A stretch of DNA of 12,648 nucleotides from Thermoplasmata archaeon (GTDB lineage Archaea; Thermoplasmatota; Thermoplasmata; Thermoplasmatales; Thermoplasmataceae), in NCBI GenBank assembly GCA_021827885.1, contig JAKAUD010000065.1, positions 1 through 12,648 on the forward strand. Direction: 5' to 3'. The translations under genes and the position numbers were made by a program. Of the stretch, positions 4,393-12,602 are shown piece after piece (positions within the stretch are counted from its first letter, which is position 1; every line of letters begins with the position of its first letter). A model generated the notes under the pieces. It searched no databases. It saw only the letters and a program-made list of their open reading frames with translations, and was not told the origin of the DNA.

Positions 4393-5160
4393 GTGAAGGG
4401 AAATAATACAAAGAAAAGATCTAGCAGGGAAAATGTTGACATAAATAGCCACGAGAAAAAAGATTCTTATTTGAACATACACATAAAGAGATTCAAATTT
4501 CTTCTGAGGTTAATCAGACAGAATGCAAGGGAGAGTGACAAAATTGGGGATATTGGAATAAGCCCTTTTAGCTGCATATGTGCTTCAGAAATTGGATTTG
4601 ATAATTTCTACGCAATTGTCCCAAACAAGCAATTTATTGACAAATCGTTGTCTTGCCATGCCAGTCTAAATTATCTATTTTTCGACCTTGCCTCTAATTC
4701 CTCCAGCACAAATCCTGAAACTTCGGTAATTACCGAAACATTAGATATTGTCGTCTTATCTGAGGTCTTAGAACATTTGCTTTCAGAGGATAGGTCCATC
4801 TTGAATAACCTAAAGAAGCTGTTAAAGCCTAATGGTTTGCTTATAATTACTGTTCCCAACGCTACTTCCTTATGGAACAGAATAAGACTGCTTATTGGAA
4901 GAAATATTCATTCAAGCAAAGCGGAGATCTTAAATGGGGTGTTCGGCGGTTACGGGCATATCAGGGAATACACTATGAAGGAAGTAAAAAGCTTACTAGA
5001 CGACTGTGGATTCAAAATTAAATTGCTTGGAGGATTCAACGGATATGGTGGAAACGGAGTGGCTGGCAGAGTCGCTCGTGCTTTCCTAAATTTAGCCCCG
5101 GCCTCATTGTCTTTTCACATCGTTGGCGTAGCAAGCAAAGATGATCAGCATGATACTTGA
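4393..5160 (+). CDS. Class I SAM-dependent methyltransferase
   Basis: The protein (255 aa) has the late motifs of Methyltransf_11/23-type enzymes: LDIVVLSEVLEHL (117-129) and LKPNGLLIITVPN (144-156), then HIREYTMKEVKSLL (about 195-208). The SAM-binding motif I is degenerate, GDIGISPF (52-59), with one expected glycine missing, so SAM binding is probable but not certain. The first 45 or so residues are basic and probably disordered. The start is GTG 4393, with AGGAGGT (4376-4382) at a somewhat long 10-nt spacing. The 69-nt gap before it is the only real gap in the operon, and CTTTAAGA (4327-4334) there could be an internal promoter. It likely O-methylates a sugar of the glycan, as inferred from its neighbours. 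Confidence 0.8.
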   Translation: MKGNNTKKRSSRENVDINSHEKKDSYLNIHIKRFKFLLRLIRQNARESDKIGDIGISPFSCICASEIGFDNFYAIVPNKQFIDKSLSCHASLNYLFFDLASNSSSTNPETSVITETLDIVVLSEVLEHLLSEDRSILNNLKKLLKPNGLLIITVPNATSLWNRIRLLIGRNIHSSKAEILNGVFGGYGHIREYTMKEVKSLLDDCGFKIKLLGGFNGYGGNGVAGRVARAFLNLAPASLSFHIVGVASKDDQHDT

Positions 5161-6292
5161 AATCACAGCCGTTCCATACAATGAGTACCACTTTGGGGGC
5201 GGAGAGACCTATCCGTGGAGACTATTTCAGGGACTGTCAAAGAAGACCGATGTTGAGTTTTATGTTTCATCTCAAGATAATGAAAATGTGTCACTCAATA
5301 ACTTGCATCGAGTTTCAGCCCATTTTGTAAAAGCTCCTCCTTTCTTAAATGAACATAATCCTATCCCTTCGCTTGCCGGCTTGCGACAAATTAAGCAAGC
5401 CTTGCTAGATGATGAAGTAGAATTTATTCATGTACATAACCTAAGAACACTTTCTTCTACGTTATGGCTGTTAATGTCAAAGTTGAATAAGATCGGCAAG
5501 TACAAGGTAATTCTATCTGACCATGGGTCTAGGGTTTTCCCTTTCCCGTCTTTAATGGTAAGGTCGGTAGATTACTACGCTGCTGTTTCTAATTTTAGTG
5601 GAAAAATTCTCAACTCGTATTGTAGAAAGCCCACATTCATTATTCCCCCAATAATTCCAAATGAACTGTTTGAAAAGAGATCCAAGGAAGAGAAAGATAT
5701 CGACTTGATTATGTACGGGAGAATCGCTCCATGGAAAAGACAAGACATAGGCATTCGGGTGGTAGAGAAATTGGTTTCAAGAGGCATGAAAGACATTAAA
5801 GTCGTGATAGCTGGGGGAAGTCTAGATAAACAGTATCTCTCAAGATTGCGCTTGATGGTAAGGATGAAGAATCTTGAGAAAAACATAGACTTCATGACCG
5901 ACTTGTCAAAAGCTGTTGTGGTTAACACCCTGTCTCGTTCGAAGCTCTCTCTATTACTAAGCTGGCACTCAGATCTGTACGGGAAAAAATACAAGTTACC
6001 AGAACTATCGTCAGCTACAATCCTAGAGGCTGCAGCACTGGGCATTCCATCGATCGCATCTAAAATAAATGCTTTTGGCGAGGTAATACGTGACGGGGAA
6101 ACTGGAATACTTATCAATCCTACTCGCACGGATGAAGTTACTGATTTAATTTACAAACTGTTATCAAACGAGGAACAGATAAACTTAATGGGCGATAAGG
6201 CTAGGTATGAGTGCAAGACAAACAACTCTGAGGAAAATGTCGTTAATAAATTTCTCAGATGTATAATTCAGATAAGAAACGGTGTCCTGTGA
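5141..6292 (+). CDS. Glycosyltransferase family 4, GT-B fold
   Basis: A complete 383-residue retaining glycosyltransferase. The N-terminal domain holds FGGGETYPWRLF (a Gly-rich acceptor-side loop, about 17-28), FIHVHNLRTLSS and ILSDHG. The C-terminal domain holds LIMYGRIAPWKRQD (about 189-202, phosphate-binding K/R) and the E-X7-E motif at E288 and E296, followed by ALGIPSIAS. The usual EGFP loop is replaced by KLPELSS. It transfers a sugar from a nucleotide donor at the cytoplasmic face; donor and acceptor are unknown. No clear SD is seen before ATG 5141 (5150 is also possible). It overlaps the methyltransferase gene by 20 nt, so coupled translation is likely. Confidence 0.9.
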   Translation: MISMILEITAVPYNEYHFGGGETYPWRLFQGLSKKTDVEFYVSSQDNENVSLNNLHRVSAHFVKAPPFLNEHNPIPSLAGLRQIKQALLDDEVEFIHVHNLRTLSSTLWLLMSKLNKIGKYKVILSDHGSRVFPFPSLMVRSVDYYAAVSNFSGKILNSYCRKPTFIIPPIIPNELFEKRSKEEKDIDLIMYGRIAPWKRQDIGIRVVEKLVSRGMKDIKVVIAGGSLDKQYLSRLRLMVRMKNLEKNIDFMTDLSKAVVVNTLSRSKLSLLLSWHSDLYGKKYKLPELSSATILEAAALGIPSIASKINAFGEVIRDGETGILINPTRTDEVTDLIYKLLSNEEQINLMGDKARYECKTNNSEENVVNKFLRCIIQIRNGVL

Positions 6293-7422
6293 AAATTGCA
6301 ATCATTGTTCCCTGGATTTACGCCATATCGGGCAATATTACGGCCATAGATTTGGCAGCTGAACTCCAGAAGAAGGGATATAGTGTTGATTTCATTGTTC
6401 TCGAAGCATTTTCTGAGGTCGTCACCGAGCTAAATAGAGAATTAAGGGGAGCTAATCTAATACTGTTCAGGAAGATTAGCAAGAATAAGCATGGCAAACT
6501 GGAGTACTTAGTTAACCAGTTGCTCCGGGATATGGGGAAAGAACTTCTTAAGGAACTCAGAAAGTCGGAAAATAATCTAGACTATGATGTTTTACTGCTG
6601 ATTTCAGACGAAGGAGTTTCGCTGGCAAAGCATATTCGCAATTTGAATCTGCGAAAGACACCATTGGTTTGTTATTCCGCGATGGAATTGGTTGAGCATA
6701 ACTTCTTTTTGCGTAAGCGCAGCGATCAGCTGTTAAGGAATCTACTCATATATCCCATGTACTTATTTTTACATAGACGCTTTGCTAGACTTATGTCTTA
6801 TTACAGCCTTATATTTTGCAATTCAGAATGGACAAGTATGATTTCCAACTATTTTTACAATATATCATCAGCAGGAGTAATACAATCAGTTTCAAATGTC
6901 TACTTCGAGGCTGAGCTTAGACAACATAGTGATACGGGAGGGTACTTAATTGCGCCTACAGCGAGTTTTGGCAAGGAGGAGAAAAAAATAGTTACCCAGC
7001 TCCGGAATAGCGGTTTTAAGATTATATTTTACGGGCCAGTCCAGATCGACGATCCGGACTATTTGGGGTTTTTACCAAAGCAGGAGATGATTGAGCTTAT
7101 TTCCAGCGCCAATGCCTTGCTGTTTTTTTTTGATTACGAAGCTTTGGGATTGATCCCAATCGAGTCATTAGCACTCGGAACACCTGTCATCACATATTTG
7201 CGTCAGGGGCCATCCATGTCTATCAAAGATTCTGAATGTGTGACTTACGTCAGGAATTACAACGAGATTCTATATGCATGCAAATTGGCGATGCAAAACC
7301 CCCCCTCAATTGAGAAAAAATTAAAGTGTAGAAATTCGGTTATCCGGTTCAAGCCCACTATTAACGCAGAGAATTTCGTACGGAGCGTGAGTCAATATAA
7401 TTCCGAAAATGTTAATAAATAA
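6289..7422 (+). CDS. Glycosyltransferase family 4-like (GT-B), carrying two homopolymer tracts
   Basis: The protein has 377 residues from the GTG at 6289, chosen because it then begins MKIAIIVPWIYAISGN, the usual first strand and loop of GT4 enzymes, and its start overlaps the upstream stop by 4 nt (GTGA). ATG 6259 would add ten residues. The C-terminal domain has IIFYGPV, FLPKQEMIELISSANALLFF and E-X7-E at E284 and E292 in YEALGLIPIESLALGTPVI. The middle is more divergent than in the preceding enzyme. The gene contains T9 (7123-7131) and C7 (7299-7305), where slippage would truncate the protein. It probably adds another sugar of the same glycan. Confidence 0.85.
   Translation: MKIAIIVPWIYAISGNITAIDLAAELQKKGYSVDFIVLEAFSEVVTELNRELRGANLILFRKISKNKHGKLEYLVNQLLRDMGKELLKELRKSENNLDYDVLLLISDEGVSLAKHIRNLNLRKTPLVCYSAMELVEHNFFLRKRSDQLLRNLLIYPMYLFLHRRFARLMSYYSLIFCNSEWTSMISNYFYNISSAGVIQSVSNVYFEAELRQHSDTGGYLIAPTASFGKEEKKIVTQLRNSGFKIIFYGPVQIDDPDYLGFLPKQEMIELISSANALLFFFDYEALGLIPIESLALGTPVITYLRQGPSMSIKDSECVTYVRNYNEILYACKLAMQNPPSIEKKLKCRNSVIRFKPTINAENFVRSVSQYNSENVNK
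7123..7131 (+). repeat. T9 homopolymer tract inside a glycosyltransferase gene
   Basis: Nine T in a row encode FFF just before the first Glu of the E-X7-E motif. In archaea a tract this long can cause RNA polymerase slippage or termination, and slippage in replication would shift the frame in the catalytic domain. Confidence 0.6.
7299..7305 (+). repeat. C7 homopolymer tract inside the same glycosyltransferase gene
   Basis: Seven C, read as the end of AAC plus CCC CCC (NPP), lie about 170 nt after the T9 tract. Poly-C or poly-G runs stand out in this AT-rich DNA and are the classic type of phase-variable repeat in bacterial glycosyltransferase genes. Confidence 0.6.
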
Positions 7423-10400
7423 ATTCTTGAATAACAAGATCACCCTGTTTGTAGCACTATACTTTGGTCTTTTGGTCATTTTCATAATCCGATTAAATTT
7501 CGGATTGCGAGGCTATCCGCAGGGAACAAACATACTCGACACATACATGGAGTTCTACTTTCAAAAGACTTATGGTATTTTCCCATGGGATCCCCTAACA
7601 GATTGGGGGCAGCCTGTTGGCGGATTTACCGGACCGACTTTAATTTATCCTCTCTTGTACATACTCCCCATCTCAGTCCTAATAAGGCTGTTTGAGGCCA
7701 CACTTTTGTTTGCTTCAGGTTTTCTGACATATTATGCCCTTGAAAGAACCGGTTTTTCCCCTTTGTCATCCGCGCTTTCTGCTACATTCTACATGCTGAT
7801 GGTGGAGACTTCCCAATTTTTTGACGGACATTCCTACCTGATGGTAACATATGCATTTTTCCCAATATTCTTATTCCTGCTATACAACCTTATTCAGCGA
7901 CCAAATCCAAAGTACTCTATAGGTACCGCCTTCATTTTTTACGTTATATTCTCGCTGGGAGCACTGGATGGATTCTATACAGCTTTTATAGGAACCATAC
8001 CATTCTTCCTTTTTTTCCTTATAAGAAGGGTTCGAAACGAAAAATACAAGGCAATAGAATGGGTTGAATTATTTTTAGCTCCTATATTATTCGTTATATT
8101 ATCACTGACCTGGATATGGCCATACATATCTGGTATCAGACCTGAATTCACCACAAATATTACAGTTAACATAATTCCATTTAGTCAAACGGGCAGCATT
8201 TCCCCTTTATACAGTTTTTCTGGTTTTATCGCAGACATATCTTACACATATTTCTATTTGCATAATTTCACTTATTCATTCCTAAGTGGATACTACTATG
8301 CTATCTTTCTTTGTCTTCCAATACTTTTTGTAATGTACGTTTTCAGGCACAGATCGGATAGATTATCTATTTTTGTTCTCATATATTCATTTTTCTTTGC
8401 GGTGATAGCAACCGGCGACATAGTTCCAGTTTTGTCTGGGTTTAACTATTTGCTATATGCTTACATTCCATTTTTTAACCTCAATCCATCGTTGTTTAGA
8501 TGGGATTTCCTGACGGTTATAGGATACACATACTTACTGACGGTGTTAATTGAGTCGTTTAGAGAGAAGCTTATTGAGCATAAGACCAAAAATAAAAAAG
8601 TGAATAGAAAGACCCTTATTCTTAAAATTATCAGTAAGCTCAAGAACAAGAAAAGATTGGGTAGTTTGTTCCTGGTTTTTATAATAATGATCATCATTTC
8701 ACAGAATTTCGAGATATTCTCTTCACCTCCTACGACGTTCCAGTTTCCTCAAGCCTATACGGGTGCTTATTCGTTTTTGAGCAATGAAAGTGGGGGGTAC
8801 GTGATGGAATTTCCTTTTGGTTCAAGCGGGTGGAGAACTCCTTGGAGTGGCGTTTCACAGAGTCCAGAATTTATGTCCCCTTATTTTAGCGGGAAAGATA
8901 CCGTGATGTTTCAGGCAGGCACACCATATTCTTTGATGATGGACGAATTTATTGGGTATGGAGAGGCGGGCGGGTTGTCAAACAACATTTCTAAGTTCTT
9001 GGCTTCAGATAATGTTCAATATTTAGTGATCACTAATTATCACAATTGGTCTTACCCGTCTGATCCCGTCTTAGATCCCATTCAGTCAAATGTGGGATTA
9101 TACCATCAGCATAATTTGGGGAGCGTGATTTATCAAACTGCAAACCAAACTGTCTTCAGACTATCAAATGTATCTGGGGCACTATATTTCACAAATACAT
9201 ATTACGTGTATTTTGGGGGTTCTTCTATTTTATATGAGATAGGAAATCTGCCCAACTACGACTATAAAGATGTTCTCATCAATGGTTCGGCGTTAAGTGA
9301 CAATAATTTAAAGACGATTCTAAGCTACAGTTCTGGTCTGTTTATCCCCTTTAAATCAATTGGGAGTTATGATACGGCAATCAAATACGCCTCAGCTAAA
9401 AGAGTGCCAATCTATATAATATCTAATCCGAACCAGCTGATAAATGGTTCGAACACCATCTCACCTTATACGGACCTTTGGAATTCTAGTAACGGAGTTT
9501 CTTATAGAACTCTTTCCCAGGGATCGAACCTAGGATTTAATACGACCTTACTAAATCATTTAGCACAAAATTATAGCTTGGAAACGGTGATGACAAGAGT
9601 CTTTTTACCATATTATTCGTCTGTAGTATTGAACACAAAAAAATCCTTTAACGCTGAAGGGAACTTCGGCCAAATCAACGACGAGAAACCGTTTAGCCAG
9701 GCTCTTTATCAAAGCATGTATGCGAACATTAATAATGGAGGGAGATACCCGTATAACGGATCTACACAGGTAGCCAACGAATCCGGCGCATATCATTTGA
9801 TATGGAACTTTACGCCAGAAAATAACACCTTTCAAAGTCTATCGCTTACCCCTCAGAATTTTGGAAACGATTCCGGGTTCACTTTCACCATAAACACCAC
9901 GCAGAAACTGGTCTTCGTTGCTGAGTTCGTACACGGCAACAAATTTTATGAGACGTCATTGCCTGAAATGGTTAACAAGGCAGGTAATTATTCCACTTTC
10001 TATCTTTCATATGGCGCGTTTAGGCCGCTTTTTTCCTTGAACAGTTTTTACAACAGCACTCCAGTCGTATACTTTGGACTTGCACATACAAGTAATATTG
10101 GAAGATTAGATTTAAGCAATTTTACAGCTTACAACATTTCGGGAATCCATAACGATGCATTTCGGAACATTGCTTCTTCCACAATGATAAATTCTTCCAT
10201 TGGAACGCCAACTATAGAATTGGCTGGGAGCGCTTCAATCAATTTTGTGGAACTGGCTTTAACTAATTCGACGTGGGCCCATCCTCCAGTTTTCGATAGG
10301 TTGACGACGATTTCATCTGATTATTCACCGAGGGGAGAACTTCCATCCAATACCAGCGGGATCTTGGCTTACACACAAACATTCAATGAAAATTGGAATT

Positions 10401-10645
10401 TATCCGATTCCACTTCAAGTGAATACCTTCACATTCCTATCAATATAGGGTTAAATGGCTGGTTCTTCGCAAATACCAGTAACGGGAGTTTTGTTATCAA
10501 GTACCTTGGGTATTACATTGTAAAGCATGCAATCATTGTTGAAATCTCGGCATTGGCGGTCTTTGGGGTAGTTCAAGCTATTCTACCCACAGAAAAGAGA
10601 AGGAGGTTTTTTTCTCTAATACTTGGCAAGAAAAGAACCAAGTGA
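7409..10645 (+). CDS. Large polytopic membrane protein, GT-C / PTPS-related (YfhO-like) type, with a sequon-rich ectodomain
   Basis: This protein has 1078 residues. The first 435 hold about 12 hydrophobic spans, starting at 11-28 and ending at 416-432. The first outer loop carries acidic residues typical of GT-C enzymes (D44, E48, then FPWDPLTDWGQP at 58-69). A Lys/Arg-rich loop at 384-417 fixes the cytoplasmic side. Residues about 435-1040 form an external domain. Its first part (ESGGYVMEFPFG, LASDNVQYLVI, VFRLSN) follows the pattern of YfhO and PTPS-related proteins. It holds 26 N-X-S/T sequons and no cysteine. A last span (about 1042-1060) and a basic tail (KRRRFF...KKRTK) return to the cytoplasm. 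It may transfer a lipid-linked sugar outside the cell. It overlaps the previous gene by 14 nt and has no SD, so it probably relies on coupling. Confidence 0.75.
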   Translation: MLINKFLNNKITLFVALYFGLLVIFIIRLNFGLRGYPQGTNILDTYMEFYFQKTYGIFPWDPLTDWGQPVGGFTGPTLIYPLLYILPISVLIRLFEATLLFASGFLTYYALERTGFSPLSSALSATFYMLMVETSQFFDGHSYLMVTYAFFPIFLFLLYNLIQRPNPKYSIGTAFIFYVIFSLGALDGFYTAFIGTIPFFLFFLIRRVRNEKYKAIEWVELFLAPILFVILSLTWIWPYISGIRPEFTTNITVNIIPFSQTGSISPLYSFSGFIADISYTYFYLHNFTYSFLSGYYYAIFLCLPILFVMYVFRHRSDRLSIFVLIYSFFFAVIATGDIVPVLSGFNYLLYAYIPFFNLNPSLFRWDFLTVIGYTYLLTVLIESFREKLIEHKTKNKKVNRKTLILKIISKLKNKKRLGSLFLVFIIMIIISQNFEIFSSPPTTFQFPQAYTGAYSFLSNESGGYVMEFPFGSSGWRTPWSGVSQSPEFMSPYFSGKDTVMFQAGTPYSLMMDEFIGYGEAGGLSNNISKFLASDNVQYLVITNYHNWSYPSDPVLDPIQSNVGLYHQHNLGSVIYQTANQTVFRLSNVSGALYFTNTYYVYFGGSSILYEIGNLPNYDYKDVLINGSALSDNNLKTILSYSSGLFIPFKSIGSYDTAIKYASAKRVPIYIISNPNQLINGSNTISPYTDLWNSSNGVSYRTLSQGSNLGFNTTLLNHLAQNYSLETVMTRVFLPYYSSVVLNTKKSFNAEGNFGQINDEKPFSQALYQSMYANINNGGRYPYNGSTQVANESGAYHLIWNFTPENNTFQSLSLTPQNFGNDSGFTFTINTTQKLVFVAEFVHGNKFYETSLPEMVNKAGNYSTFYLSYGAFRPLFSLNSFYNSTPVVYFGLAHTSNIGRLDLSNFTAYNISGIHNDAFRNIASSTMINSSIGTPTIELAGSASINFVELALTNSTWAHPPVFDRLTTISSDYSPRGELPSNTSGILAYTQTFNENWNLSDSTSSEYLHIPINIGLNGWFFANTSNGSFVIKYLGYYIVKHAIIVEISALAVFGVVQAILPTEKRRRFFSLILGKKRTK

Positions 10646-10659
10646 TCACAACGCTATCG

Positions 10660-11643
10660 TCATTCATCCAGAAATTTATTTAAGATATCATTTAATTGAT
10701 CGCTATTCAAGAACTTTTGCATGATAAGCTGTGTTATGGGTTCATTGAATTTGTTTTCCCGGTCTATTTGAAGAAATTCAAGATGATTTGCTTCGTAAAT
10801 TATCATTTTCTTTGCTTTCGAAGGTGATACTAGATCACAAATGCCAGATCTAACGGAGATAAAGTAACCCGCTTTTTCCAATATTCTGTTTAGCAAATGC
10901 AAGGGAATCCTCATGCTCACGGAATCGTTTCTTCCACGTTCCATTACCTCATTAAACAAAATTTTAAAATTCTTAAATCTAGCTTTGGAAATGATCAGGT
11001 TGATCAACTCTTCAGAAAGGTCACTACTGCTGTTGGACTCTGGTGCAATTATCAAAGTTCTTCCCTGTCGAAGACCCAAGTCTGAAAACAGAGAATCCGC
11101 GTCAGTATTGACTTCAGTACACTGAATATCCGGGCTCGAAAACTTCAGCGTAGCCTTAGGTATAGGAAGTACAGACCTAAAGAAAAATGAGACAGTAGAA
11201 CTACCTATCCTTCCCCCGTCTAACCTGAGTCTCGAAGGCAGAAAAGTAAGTAGCGTAAGGACCTTTAAGGTGGAAATCAAGTTTCTTAACAGTAGCTTTG
11301 GAATTCTCTGCTTGCGGTCATTGTAAATTATGTGTGCATGTCCCTTCGGGACAGAATCGTCAGCATTGACTTCAATAATTGTTCCGATGTTGGAGAACAT
11401 CTTCGGTATGAAAGAGTATTTTCTTGGTACCACCATCGAAACGCTTTCTATTCTATTCTCGCGGAGTAGAGTTTGAAGTAAAGACGAGTAATTATACACA
11501 TCACCCATGTGTGATGAGTCTGCAAAGAGAACCCATTCCTCACTAATTCGATATTTGTGGAGCGTTATGTAATCGATTAAGAAGAGCCTTGCTAGCCACT
11601 GAAGGTGCTGTTTGAATCTTTTTGACACAATGGACCGGTGCAA
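10660..11643 (-). CDS. Putative GT-B glycosyltransferase-like protein, distantly GT9 (heptosyltransferase)-like
   Basis: The protein (327 aa) converges on the large membrane-protein gene with 14 nt between the stops. Supporting signs are SSHMGDVYNYSSLLQTLL (about 43-60, placed like the GDxxxxxP loop of GT9 enzymes), a second-domain strand TLIIAPESNSSSD (about 199-211, placed like the 'pGa' donor loop), and AGYFISVRSGICDLVS (about 265-280, like the late GT9 segment). The family match is by eye and weak, so a capsule-type protein of unknown activity is possible. The TTG start is chosen because it is the first in frame and an AT box (AATTAAAAAC, 11670-11661) lies about 23 nt upstream with no SD, as in leaderless genes. 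No membrane span is evident, though 122-137 (LISTLKVLTLLTFLPS) is hydrophobic. Confidence 0.6.
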   Translation of the reverse strand: MHRSIVSKRFKQHLQWLARLFLIDYITLHKYRISEEWVLFADSSHMGDVYNYSSLLQTLLRENRIESVSMVVPRKYSFIPKMFSNIGTIIEVNADDSVPKGHAHIIYNDRKQRIPKLLLRNLISTLKVLTLLTFLPSRLRLDGGRIGSSTVSFFFRSVLPIPKATLKFSSPDIQCTEVNTDADSLFSDLGLRQGRTLIIAPESNSSSDLSEELINLIISKARFKNFKILFNEVMERGRNDSVSMRIPLHLLNRILEKAGYFISVRSGICDLVSPSKAKKMIIYEANHLEFLQIDRENKFNEPITQLIMQKFLNSDQLNDILNKFLDE

Positions 11644-11660
11644 TGAAAGAGGATTACTAA

Positions 11661-11670
11661 GTTTTTAATT
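11661..11670 (-). promoter_or_regulatory. TATA-like box for the - strand GT-B-like gene
   Basis: On the - strand this reads AATTAAAAAC, centred about 23 nt before the TTG at 11643, consistent with a leaderless transcript. Just upstream is an inverted repeat, TCAGCA (11678-11683) with TGCTGA (11698-11703), which could bind a regulator next to the BRE. The role is inferred from position only. Confidence 0.3.
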
Positions 11671-11758
11671 TACTTTATCAGCAGACTTACACTATCTTGC
11701 TGAAATTTTTGGTTAAATGGTTTCTTATAATGCAAATATAGAATTCCAATTATGGCCA

Positions 11759-11774
11759 GTAGCATATATAAATA
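11759..11774. promoter_or_regulatory. Strong AT-rich TATA-like element in the 230-nt intergenic region
   Basis: The sequence around AGCATATATAAATAG could act as a TATA box in either direction. On the - strand it would give the GT-B-like gene a leader of about 100 nt. On the + strand only very short frames follow: a 15-codon frame from a TTG at about 11849 with an AAGGGAG before it, and a 36-codon frame from ATG 11821. I do not call them. The rest of 11644-11873 holds only AT-rich sequence and a short inverted repeat (AATATA-TG-TATATT, 11816-11829). Confidence 0.3.
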
Positions 11775-11873
11775 GTTGATTTTGACTTATATTCACCTTC
11801 ACCTATTTGCAATTAAATATATGTATATTCAACGTTGTAAAGGGAGACTTGATAAGTTTCGTACACTCTGTCG

Positions 11874-12602
11874 CTATGAAATGGTTCTCAGGTTAACCTT
11901 TTCTAAGGCTTCAAGAAGTGCTATCCCATAATTTTGTTGGGTTTGAAACATCGTTTCTGCCCATTCTATAATTTTATCTCTTCTACTGGAAAACATATCA
12001 GAAATTAAGGTATTGATATTATCAGACATTGAATCTATTGAAGAAATGGGATATATTCGTAAAAATTCGCTCTTAATTATATCATAACTCTTAATATCGC
12101 CTGCGTAAAAGAATAATACAGGTATACCTGATCTTAGGCACTCAACAATGGTGGCGGGAAACCCTTCTCTAGAGGACATGACCACCCCCCCAACCGCCTT
12201 ACCTAATAATGTGCTTAGGTCAATATCAGAAATATTTCTAAAGAAATGCACTCTATTAAAGACACCTTCTTTTTTCGATAATTCTATAAGGGAGTCATGA
12301 TTGGGCCCATCACCTACTACGCAAAGATCATATCCTGAATTCACATTTTTCCATGACTTTAAAAGCAAGTCGAATCTTTTTCTTCCGTTTTGATATCCTA
12401 CGCTGACGAAATATTTGTTTCTCACGTTGGAAAATTTGGTCAGAGAATTATTGCGTGAGTCATCACTAAGAAATGGAATAGGACCGCCTGTAGGAAATTT
12501 CATTGTTACTTTGTGGCGATGGATTCTTGGAACTTGCTCTAAAACTCTTGGTGATACCGTGATCACCGCATGAGATAATCTAATTGCTAGTCTTTCGAGC
12601 AA
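11874..12602 (-). pseudogene. GT4 glycosyltransferase, C-terminal domain only; N-terminal frame interrupted at the window edge
   Basis: The open frame gives 242 residues and begins MLERLAIRLSHAVITVSPRV, which in complete GT4 enzymes is the middle of the protein, just before the linker to the donor-binding domain. The donor domain is intact: SVGYQNGRKRFDLLL (67-81), VVGDGP (95-100), and E-X7-E at E146 and E154 in REGFPATIVECLRSGIPVL. Upstream the same frame reads RRIIRLINNF, which still looks like GT4 sequence, but meets TAA at 12635-12633. Another frame is open to the window end. One inserted base near the AAAGG at 12634-12630 would join the two frames. So a frameshift, sequencing error, or phase-off gene is more likely than a natural start at TTG 12602. 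A G7 tract lies at 12191-12185 on this strand. Confidence 0.6.
12185..12191 (-). repeat. G7 homopolymer tract in the right-hand GT4 gene
   Basis: Seven G on the coding strand encode part of AVGGVV, just before the E-X7-E motif. Together with the T9 and C7 tracts in another glycosyltransferase gene of the locus, it is a candidate slippage site. Confidence 0.55.

Noticed and set aside
5575..6129. A 184-codon - strand frame opposite the first GT4 gene.
   Set aside because: It is antisense to a gene with intact GT4 motifs, has no recognisable domain, and reflects the base pattern of the real frame.
8461..8697. A hydrophobic - strand frame of 78 codons inside the large membrane-protein gene.
   Set aside because: It is the antisense shadow of membrane-segment and Lys-rich loop codons and has no SD or family marks.
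10621..10649. Short inverted repeats at the convergent stops: ACTTGG/CCAAGT and GTGATCAC.
   Set aside because: A 6-bp stem with a loop rich in T on the - strand could be a terminator for the GT-B-like gene, but it lies in coding sequence, has no clear T-tract after it, and is within chance for this length.
11821..11931. A 36-codon + strand frame starting at ATG 11821.
   Set aside because: It has no SD and overlaps the 3' end of the GT4 gene on the opposite strand; a chance frame is the better explanation without RNA data.
11929..11942. TAATTTTGTTGG on the + strand, resembling the left-block junction motif.
   Set aside because: It lies inside the coding sequence of the - strand GT4 gene (codons for QNYG), is not after a stop, and lacks the GCCG end.
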